64,000 nucleotides of DNA from Simmondsia chinensis (Eukaryota; Streptophyta; Magnoliopsida; Caryophyllales; Simmondsiaceae): the NCBI GenBank assembly GCA_018398585.1, contig JAGTTD010000001.1, positions 22,089,750 to 22,153,749 on the forward strand, read 5' to 3'. Position numbers and translations under genes: made by a program. How positions within the stretch are numbered: the stretch's first letter is position 1; each line of letters begins with the position of its first letter. The notes below the pieces were generated by a model. The model was not told where the DNA came from and did not search any database. It was given only the letters and a program-made list of their open reading frames with translations. Shown in pieces: positions 55,871 to 64,000 of the stretch.

Positions 55871-57870
55871 TCAGTATAACATTCAGCTGTAGCATTGATA
55901 TACCAGAATTGACAGCTACTTGATATATGTTCGGCAGTAATGCAGTGGAATCTTCTTGTTGTAATGCCAATATTGGGCCTTGGGTACTAACCTTGCTTCC
56001 TTTCTCTACCCTCTTGATACTCCTTTGGATCTAAGAGAATGCCCCTAATCAATCAAAAGACATTAATAACACCTTTAGTTGCTTCAATTCCAATTCCCTG
56101 CTCTTGTATAACCTTTCAAGAACCTCTTTATTTTCTTCAAGTTGTAAAAAGTCTGGAGCACTTCCTTATATTTCAAAATTGGCCTTTCCATCTCTATCAA
56201 TTTCTTGTTTGAATAACACTTCTTTCAATTTAGATAAAGGATTAAACTGATGTTCTTACATTGCTGTAGTAGGACCTTTAACGGCAACTTCCTGGTGCTC
56301 AGCACCTCAATCCGCACCTGTGTCCAGCTTGCAACACTAAAGCTTGATTCCACAAGTTGCTCCTCTAGTAGTGATGCATCAATTCCTGATTGTGATGCAC
56401 CTACTTCAAATTCATTCTCAATTGCAGTTGATCTGGTCATTGGCCATCAAATAGCTGTTTTATCATTCTTAACACAATTCCAACTCATTTGTTCTTGTTT
56501 ACTCTCAAACGCATCACTGAACTCCTCCTTCCCTGGATCAAGAGGCCTTAGTTTAGCTTGATTTGCTACTCTCTTAAACACTTGTGTGTTCTTTACTTTA
56601 GCTTCCATTGCAGCCTTTGTCTTCACTGCTACAACATTCAATTTCACTAAAGTGGAATAAAAAATAGTTGTCCAACTACCTTATCAACCTTATCATAAAC
56701 TCTAAGGACTTGCTTCTCCTTATCATGAAACTTCAAGTTATTTTGCTGATTTACCGATCAAACTTGAACATCAAAATACAATACCGCAACTTTAATTTGA
56801 GTTGGTTCTTGATTTGTATCAATCAATTCGTTGCACTGATCTTGTTCAATCATAGTATCCTGTTGCAATGCTTGAGGTGGAAATCTAGCTCGAAGTCTCT
56901 GTAAAATCTTTGGCCAATAGTGCTCAAAAATCTCATGAGTACTCTTCCTCATTTTAGCGTTTATAATCTTCATATTCTGAAGTGATTTTTCCACAGCTTC
57001 CACACCCATTTCTTAGAACTTTTGGCACCAAATCACAATAGAACAAGATCAGCGGCTTGATTCGATGCTGAATTGAAGCCAGTTCTAGCTTGATCAATGA
57101 TTCAAGATCACAAACAATCAGCTACCGAACAATAACAGCAAGCTGTGAACTGAATCTCAACAGCACAATTTGAAATTCTAGATAATTAACATAGTATCTT
57201 GATCTAGCACAGGTCTGACAGCAAAAAACTAGGTTAAACGCAGCTTGAACTAAAAATCAGAACCTAGTGAAATCTAAAAAGTAAAACAACGAATACATGT
57301 AGCACAAACTGAAAGTTAGCACAATTCAAGCACAAATTCTTGATCAATACAACCTAATCAAAAACTTGATATCAATTAACTTGATCTAATGCTTAACAAT
57401 CAAATTGAACTTAATTAACTCAATCATAAGCACATTCACAAGCTTTGATACCAATTGTCATAATGCAAGATCAAACTTGAGTCATGACCTAGAGATAATA
57501 GAATATGAGATAAGAAAGAAGTGAAAAGAGATGAGAAATAGAGAGAGAGTTTAGACGAGAGAGAATTCAAGGGTTTTCATTCATCAATGCTTGATTACAA
57601 GAGAATCAACTAATACTTATACAACCTCAAACTAGGATTTAAGCTAGATACATTGCACATAGACACCTCAAGCTAACTAATTTAGGACCTGGCCGCCAAT
57701 CTTAACTATCCTTGACTTTTCTGACTAACAACCACCTTAAGTATTAATTAGACGAAGCTAACAATAGCTATAGAAGAGACTAATTATCCTAGATTATTCC
57801 AACTTAAGGAGTCATTACAATTCAAGGACTTATTAGTACTTAACTCCAAATCCCGGGTCATGACATTGGA

Positions 57871-58160
57871 TCAAGATTCAGAGATTCAGGAACGAAGGCA
57901 AGAGTTTTGCTAGAGCGCTTGAAAGAGAGAATAGAGCAGAAAAGCAAAATTTTCGAGCCCTAACTATCATACTTATAGACACACAGGAAGGAAGAGCAAG
58001 CGATGCACAGTGTTCTATCGAGCTCCTTTAGCCGTTGAGGGCCAAATTCGGCAGATTTTTTACCCATTGTATATGGGAGTGGAGGAGTTGGGATTTGGCT
58101 TCAAAACCTTTCAGCGTCCTCAAGACCTTCTCTTCAAAATTCAAATTGCAGCTCAAATCA
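57871..58160 (+). other. XZ antisense-frame leader copy, right part
   Basis: It matches 48,530-48,755 in order (ACTTATAGACA(C/T)(A/G)CAGGAA, GTGTTCT, TTTACCCATT). It lacks the purine tract and LTR, and is followed at about 58,165 by Athila gag on the minus strand. Confidence 0.55.
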
Positions 58161-58164
58161 AAAG

Positions 58165-61100
58165 GTTCAGAATAGTTAGAAGCCTACCCTTGCAGTTGAA
58201 AACCGAGAGGTCGTGGCATACCAGTTGTTTGAGGTCATGGATTTGGCTGTTGTGGCATGAATTGTCTTTCTCCTCCTCTCCTCCCAGAAGAGTTGGATGG
58301 TTTCTCTAGGCCGGATTGTATGTGTTCGACTATGGATCATTCCTTGAGAATCCTTAGGCTTCATTAACCTGTTCTTATGAACAGTCAACAATAGGTGAGG
58401 CAGAGGGGCATTCCGATGTAGGATGAGAGACGCTAGAACATGAAAAACAAGCACTATTCATATTCTGAACATTAGACACATTAGGTACAGTAGAGGGAGT
58501 CAATGTCATCTTAAATAAGGAAGTAAGCTGCTCCACAAAAGAGGCAAGAGAGTCTACTTTCTTATCTAAGATGAAGGTGAGCAATTTCATGTACTCCTCC
58601 TCTATTTAACCTAGCAGCACTTAAACGTGCATGTGCAGCATTCTGTTGTGAGTTCTCATTCAACTGTTCAAACAGTTCCCATGCCTCATCCTCATTCTTC
58701 CTTAGGCACTGACCTCTACAAGAGGCATCAACAGTTTGTTTACCCTTCACATTCAACCCATAATAAAAGTTCTAGACCAGGTGTCATTTAGGGATAGCAT
58801 GATGTGGACAAGCATGTAAAAGTTCCCTAAACCTATCTCAACACTATTGAAATTCTTCACTTGGAAGTTGGGTAAAGGTGTTAATAGCTCTCCTACTAGT
58901 GTTGGTCTTACTAATGGGATAGAAATTCTTAAGAAATTCTTGTTGCATTTGAGTCCAAGTACTAATTGTCCAATTAGGTAAGGTGTCTAACCAATACTTA
59001 GCATTATCCTTCAAAGAGAAAGAAAAAAGGCAAAGTAGGATACCATCATCACTAACGTTAGGAATCCTAAAGGTTGAGCAAACCTCCATGAAACTGTCCA
59101 AATGATTATACTAGTTCTCATTGCCTATGCCATGGAATGAAGGAAGCATCTGTATGGTATGTGGCTTATGCTCAAACTAATAGGCGATGGGTGGCAACCT
59201 AATGCATTAAAGTGAGGTGTATGTAGTGGGAGTAAAATACTCCATAAGTGGACACGGTTGTTGTTCATTAGCCATTGTGATTTGTGCTCGGTGTTGGGTT
59301 CTAAGGTCTCTTATGGTCCTTTCAATCTCAGGGTTGAATATGGTAAGGTTAAGAGAGAAAGAGTGACAACCGTGCATGAGCAAACAGCTACAAGAAACAA
59401 GTAAAACTAAAAATTAAAACTAGCAAAACAAAAAAAACAAAAAAAGAAAAGAAAAAAACCACTTAAAAAGAAAAAAACAAATAATAAGCTATCCTAAAAT
59501 CTACCTATGCACGAAAATCACAAGACAATTAATGCTTCGAGGATAAAAAAAAGAAGAAAATAACCCTTTTTTACAAGAAAAGTGAAGAAAATATTTTTTT
59601 TATTTGTTTTAAAGAAAAAAAGGAATAAAAAAAATTAAAAATCTTAAGTTAAGAATCAAAGAAAATCACAGAAATAAAATCACGAACGTTGCCTAGTCCC
59701 CAGCAATGACACTAAAATCTTGATGTGTTTTTTCACGTCAATCAAAATTTAATATAAAATCCTATTTATTAAACACATCTAAATTGAAGTCTAGGGCGAG
59801 AGGGTGTCGAACCACATGGACTAAGATTATGTGAATTTAACCTATGACCTAAATTGATTTAAGAAAATTATTGGATTATATGTCAATTAATCTGAAGAAA
59901 CGAAAAGTAAACCAAGTGTTCTACTTATGAAAAGGAAAAGTGTATCAAAGTGGAAGCTAGGGTTTTGAATCCGTCATTAGCCAATTATTCTTGCATTAAC
60001 TCTTAAATTGGGATTATCGATTGTCACACGGGTGAGGTTTAGGCCACAAGCTTCAACGTACTAAGGTAATGTTGTTAGTACAACGTACAGACCCTATCTA
60101 ACTAAAGCATAAGGAAAATAGGCTCAATCTAATGTATTGTTAATTATAGCGTATTGATCCTATCTAACTAAATCATAGGGAAGATAGGCTTAAATTAAGA
60201 AGTCGTTGAATAATATTGCTTGATTAATCAATCATAAGGCTACAAGCACAAATAATAAATTTATAAATATCAATATCAGCGGTCAATAATCATCTCAATT
60301 GAATAAACAATTAAAGCATAATACTTCAAAGTATTTCTTAAAATCAAGCAATTTATGTGACAAAAAAATTATCCCAAAATTAATAGTAATACAAAAGTAA
60401 AAATACTAAGACTTAATCTAACCCTAGAGTGCAAGTTAGCTCTCTATCAAGGATGAATTGGTGAAAGAGGAGGTGAATGAACCCAAGTCGGTCTCATGCT
60501 AAATTCGTTGTCGTTTTAATTTAATGAAAAACAAAGAAAATGAAATTGAGAGAAGAGGGAATTAGAGGTGGTGGAGCCACAGTGGAAAAACAGAGAACCA
60601 AAAATCGTCCCAAAAACAGCGCGTCCCCTAAATTTATAAAAACGCTTAATAAATATATTGATGCTGCTGTTCAACCCTAAGCGGAGCTGGGTTAGAGTCG
60701 GTGCTGTGCTGACGCAGGTCTGGGCCAGAGACGATGGGCTTGGGCTGATCAAAACATGCACGAGCTGGGCCGAGATGAGCCTGTCGGTGACGATGGGCTG
60801 TTGGGATTGTTGATGTCATGGGCTGGACTTGGGGTTAATGACATCAGTCCTGGTGTTGACGAGGTGGGCCTGGTGGCTTGAACAGTGAAGATGGGCCTGA
60901 ATTGGGCCTACGCAGGTGGTGTTGAAGCTGCTACAGGGGTGTGGTGTTGGTGAACAGTATTGGTCGGTGTTGGTGCAGATTCGGGTCCGTCTTGACACAT
61001 GCGATCTTGTCCCTATCTCCGATTGACTTGATTAAATGGTCTACACATTGAATTATGTCTTATTTGCACTAAATTGGACAATTTACAAAAGTTTAATCTT

Positions 61101-61208
61101 CAAACCTATTAAACATTAAAATTGCCAAAGTGAGTACATAGCTATAATTAAACAGGTGCAAAATAACTAAAATAGTAATTAAAAGATGTGTAAATACGAG
61201 ATGCATCA
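58165..61208 (-). mobile_element. Athila-like element fragment, gag and 5' LTR
   Basis: The 5' LTR is 59,721-61,208 (TGATGTGTTTT ... GATGCATCA). A degraded antisense tRNA-Asp primer site (CCCCAGCAATGACACTAAAA) is at about 59,698-59,717. A noncoding A-rich leader follows, and gag covers about 58,176-59,110. pol and the 3' LTR are missing. The LTR contains a GC-rich stretch at 60,670-60,990 with many GGGC(C/T) words. It is inserted in the gag start of another gypsy element (61,209 on). Confidence 0.78.
58176..59110 (-). pseudogene. Athila-type gag with zinc knuckle, broken
   Basis: The minus frame 59,101-58,844 reads LCLFSFSLKDNAKYWLDTLP and then WTQMQQEFLKNFYPISKT, the capsid core. 58,756-58,562 reads TVDASCRGQCLRKNEDEAWE and LFEQLNENSQQ. 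58,590-58,375 reads a helix, then CFSCSSVSHPTSECP, a Cys-x2-Cys-x4-His-x4-Cys knuckle. The ordered motifs are those of Athila gag. Frameshifts and a stop separate the segments, and the C-terminal half is truncated at about 58,170. Confidence 0.85.
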
Positions 61209-61950
61209 ATTACCGACTTCACTTGCTCGAGGAGACGGTGGAGCAGTGGTGGAAACAGTGGCGGGAGGCCAGAGCTTGTTATTCACCAAATGAGCGATCC
61301 CGGCCACTTGCACAGAGAGCCCATTGACAATCTCTTGCATCTCTTCCTGGAGGTCATTGAATGATCTCTCCATCGTGGTATGGCGTCGATCATTGCACGC
61401 CTCCATCTCTCTGATACTTTCTTCCATCTCTCTTATGGACACCTCTGCTCGTGTCCCTTCTGCCATTGCCGGAATTTGAATGGAGCTCAACAATTTCAAG
61501 GGCTGAGGATTGCCTTGCTCTGATACTAATTGACGCAAAGTAAATGAAATCTAGGCCAAATCAATGATAATCACAAGCAAATATGGGCTATGGGGCCATA
61601 AGGCTGCCTCATTGTAAGTACTTGTATGTAGATTGGATAGAGTAAGCTCCAAATGGAGGATTACAGGCTTTAAGAAGAAGGAGAAGACATAGAAATTAGG
61701 ATTTTGGGGGAGAAGAAGAAGAAGAAGAGCACACATTAATCAACACCCTTAAACCCTAGCTAATCCCTTTCTATATATAGGGAAAATATCTAGAAAATAT
61801 CAACAAAATATCAGATGCTAATGACGTGGTAGCTGAAGGAGTCACGATGCTTCTGGGAGATCTGATGCTCTAGTGACGTCTTGCATATTGGGCGGGAAGG
61901 AAGGGGGAGAGGTTCTGGCAGTAACCTGCAAGGGTAGCCTGGCGATGGCA
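61209..61950 (-). mobile_element. 5' end of an iMet-primed gypsy element: gag start, primer site, LTR
   Basis: The minus strand has a frame with Met at 61,466 reading MAEGTRAEVSIREMEESIRE and a Met/Glu-rich coiled coil, as at the start of chromovirus-type gag; it is truncated at 61,209 by the Athila insertion. GCTCTGATACTAA (61,517-61,529) is an antisense iMet primer site. An LTR-like sequence follows from TGACGCAAAG at 61,531 to about 61,950, containing a TATATATAG box (61,772-61,780, suitable for minus-strand transcription). The outer LTR end is not clearly defined. Confidence 0.65.
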
Positions 61951-62815
61951 CCTGATTTGTATTAAATCGATACTAAAAAGAGTCAAACATGCTACCTGAA
62001 ATTGAAAGACAAATGTATGATTATCAAGAAGAAATCGATTGAGCAAATGAGAGGCAAAAGAAACGATTATTGAAGAACTTCAACAGTCTAATATTGAAGA
62101 GATGAAGCTTGAAGAACTCGAACAAAGGCGAAAGAGATGAATTGGTAACCGCAAGTGCCCAACAATGAGTTTCTTTGAATTAATCAGGGAAAATTTTCAA
62201 TTGGTCATGCAGGACTTTGTTTAAGTGGAACGCAATGGGCTTTCACATTGAAATCTGATTTTAATTAATGGCCAACTTGTCATAGACAACTCTTTGTGCT
62301 TAGTTTTTAGAATTAACACATAAAATAAGTGCATCATAAGAAGTGGAACAAAAGTTATTCTAAATTTTTTTTCTTTAAGCTTTCTGCACTTATTTGAAAA
62401 TGTCCCTAACTTTGTGTATTAATAGCTAATTTTTATTGCAGTGACTGTCATCTACCCACATTAATATGCCTTGCAAGTACTTGATGTGTGTTATATTTTT
62501 ATATGTTTTATGCCCCATACCATGACATTTTCAGCAACTACATGTGACAATCTATGCATATTTAGACTTAACGCATTGTGGTTTTGTTGGTACCCCCGTT
62601 CAAGATTACAGACATGATAGGCGTTGATATGCATAATTAGATGCATCTGGTCCATTACTAACCAAAATTAATTTTTTTTTAAATCCCATTTAGCATATGT
62701 TTGGTCTTATGGAAGTCTAGTTTTATGAGGATGCCCGTTTTCTTCTTCCTCGTTAACTTGTAAATCACCTCATTTGTGATAAAGACACCTATAGGCATGA
62801 AAATTCTTATCATGT
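61951..62815. other. Unassigned AT-rich DNA
   Basis: No recognised gene. A 29-codon stretch at about 62,049-62,140 reads as a Glu/Lys/Gln-rich helix (EAKETIIEELQQSNIEEMKL) ending in a stop, and a TTTTTATTGCAG sequence near 62,431-62,442 looks like a 3' splice site. These could be relics of a host gene or chance. The rest shows no structure I can name. Confidence 0.35.
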
Positions 62816-62819
62816 TTGT

Positions 62820-63055
62820 TCACAAGTTTCAAAGTGGGCCTAATAAATGTCTAGGTTCAAACGACTTCTAAGTCGAATATAAGCCCAAATGATTAACAAG
62901 TCGAACAAAAATGCCTAAATGACTATCAAGTCGAACTTGAAGCCCTAATAGCTTTAAAATTGAGCCAAAAGGGCCAAATAACTCTCGAGTCAAACCTTAA
63001 ACCCAAATGACTTGCAAGGTGAACCTAGAAACCAAAAATGACTTCCCAATCAAGA
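62820..63055. repeat. Inverted-orientation array of the ~40-bp repeat
   Basis: About six units of the form AAATGACTTCCAAGTCGAACC(T)AAGCCC, spaced 36-42 bp. This is the reverse complement of the GGTTTGACTTGGAAGTCATTT units at 11,176-12,960. Here they lie just upstream of a TATA-bearing LTR-like region. Confidence 0.7.
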
Positions 63056-63060
63056 AAAAT

Positions 63061-63600
63061 AAATAAAAAAATTAAAGCCCACAAAGTCTTAGAACTAAAG
63101 TAAGAATAAGTTTGCATGGCTATTCAAAATAGCCGAGCTTGATCTTACTAAGTAAATCCTATGGCCCAAAGCTTAAAGATGCTTCCTCTATAAATAGAGG
63201 ACCCCTTGCTTCAAATGGGGACATTAACAAAAGTTCAAGGGAAGAGAAGCATCAAAAACTCTCTCTATTCTCTCTAAAACTCTACCCAACACCATGCCTT
63301 TCAAAAGGTAGTCAACAAAGCACACCAAATCCATGCACGATTCAATCGAAGTTTCAATTCTTGAATTGAGATAAAGCTACGTGTCCTCGGTCAAGCTAAA
63401 TCTGAACGTCGAAAACATCAATCAAACTCGACATTTCGAATATGAGGAGTTTTATTCTTTCATTTTCTAAAGTAGTATGATAGAGATTGTGCCCATTTTT
63501 CATCAATACAATTCATTTTAGTGTGATTTGTGCATTTATTTCGCGTCTTTTTAGTTTGATTGGAAATTCATATTTACAACACCATCAAGAATTTGTTACC
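63061..63600 (+). repeat. LTR-like region with TATA box
   Basis: CTCTATAAATAGAGGACCCC (63,186-63,205) is a strong TATA box, symmetric around AAAT, followed by a pyrimidine-rich leader (CTCTCTCTATTCTCTCTAAAACTC). The stretch ends near TTTACAACA at about 63,582. Together with the upstream repeat array this looks like U3-R-U5 of a Tat/Ogre-like LTR on the plus strand. No second LTR or primer site was confirmed. Confidence 0.5.
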
Positions 63601-63607
63601 CCGCTGT

Positions 63608-64000
63608 TGTTTACACCCTAATTTTGAGAAAGCTAGGACGACGCTGTTTTCGGCAAAGTGCCATGTGTTTATCACGTGAGGTCCTCCTCGAGGAGAATCA
63701 GACCTCTAGGTACTAGGACAACGGTGTCCTGAGCCCAACATCTTGAGAAGTTTATCACCCTAAAAAGAGTATCGGCCACTCGAGATGGTTGGAGGGTAAA
63801 GGGAGCTCGAGCTAAAGGGACTGCTAAGAAGATTGTAAGATAGGTGGTTTACAAGTTCGAGGCAATTACTTGGAGCATAATTTCAGCTGCATGGGCACCA
63901 AGCCTGATCCAAGGGAAGGTGGAGGATCTAGAAGAGACTTCTGCTGATAATGCAGACATCGGCTTCATGAAATACACTTCAACACTAGATCAAGGGCACA
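63608..64000 (+). repeat. XZ-family LTR, start, runs off the window
   Basis: It starts TGTTTACACCCTAATTTTGAG and follows 42,101-42,470 closely (for example GGCAAAGTGCCATGTG, ATCACGTGAGGTCCTC, CTCGAGATGGTTGGAG). It continues past the right edge. Confidence 0.8.

Larger units (their letters stand above)
53221..57865 (-). mobile_element. Gypsy-like LTR element with unusual internal frames
   Basis: LTRs at 53,221-53,633 and 57,456-57,865 begin TGTCAT(G/A)AT and end TCATGACA. The flanks are TTAGA and TTGGA, a TSD with one difference. On the minus strand a perfect iMet primer site (plus GCTTTGATACCA, 57,442-57,453) adjoins the 5' LTR, and the purine tract AAAGGGGGAAGTAT adjoins the 3' LTR. The 3.8-kb interior has gag-like sequence at 55,498-55,870 but no RT, RNase H or integrase I can recognise. 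Several long frames are of unknown kind. It is inserted in an XZ fragment, which resumes at 57,871. Confidence 0.9.

Noticed and set aside
63186..63205. Host gene promoter
   Set aside because: The TATA box is followed by an LTR-like leader and preceded by retroelement-type repeats; no coding exon follows.

Overview
The window is a deeply nested block of plant transposable elements. I found no intact host gene. The organism is a flowering plant: Athila- and Tat-type Ty3/gypsy elements, a Reina-like gypsy element, copia long terminal repeats (LTRs), L1-type LINEs with a DUF4283 ORF1 and a plant zf-RVT tail, TTG-tailed SINEs, a non-autonomous hAT element and a plant mobile domain (PMD) reading frame are all plant-specific or typically plant. 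I cannot name the species. Every coding frame is broken by stops or frameshifts, so all coding entries are given as pseudogenes.

Left part (1-22,600). An old Tat-lineage element (gag at 37-510, protease and reverse transcriptase (RT) at 9,373-11,175) is split by an Athila-like derivative at 737-8,266 with a perfect target-site duplication (TSD), ATGTC. That derivative carries two SINEs. One (6,356-6,611, minus) has a complete 5S rRNA-derived head; the other (1,935-2,067) lies in the 5' LTR only. Next come degenerate ~40-bp repeats (11,176-12,960) interrupted by a 0.7-kb block of organelle-like character, a short irregular repeat cluster, and a LINE (about 13,700-17,066) broken by an Athila-like LTR fragment and a third SINE. 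A Reina-like element (17,718-22,597, TSD CCCAC) follows. It landed inside an 'upstream sequence element' (USE) of the kind found in plant snRNA promoters.

Middle part (22,750-48,930). This is dominated by one Tat-type LTR family, called XZ here (LTR begins TGTTTACACC, ends GCAAACA). One XZ LTR contains a coding-poor copia element (23,208-37,455). That element contains a LINE (30,323-35,640, minus), and the LINE contains a small gypsy-like LTR element (32,701-34,785, minus, TSD CACCC). The next XZ LTR (40,279-43,453) contains a solo copia LTR (40,309-42,095, TSD CTGGG). The following XZ internal region carries an antisense PMD reading frame, itself split by another copia fragment (44,194-47,263).

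Right part (48,930-64,000). Three tRNA-like units in tandem, an Athila-like gag-to-LTR fragment on the minus strand, a further XZ fragment split by a gypsy-like LTR element (53,221-57,865, minus), another Athila gag-to-5' LTR fragment (58,165-61,208, minus), the 5' end of an iMet-primed gypsy element, 0.9 kb of unassigned AT-rich DNA, a short array of the same ~40-bp repeat seen at 11-13 kb but inverted, a TATA-bearing LTR-like stretch, and the start of another XZ LTR that runs off the window.

Nothing here works as an operon or pathway. The information lies in the insertion order, in the unusual non-autonomous elements, and in the host-derived modules they carry or hit: 5S rRNA, tRNA-like units, a snRNA-type promoter and PMD.
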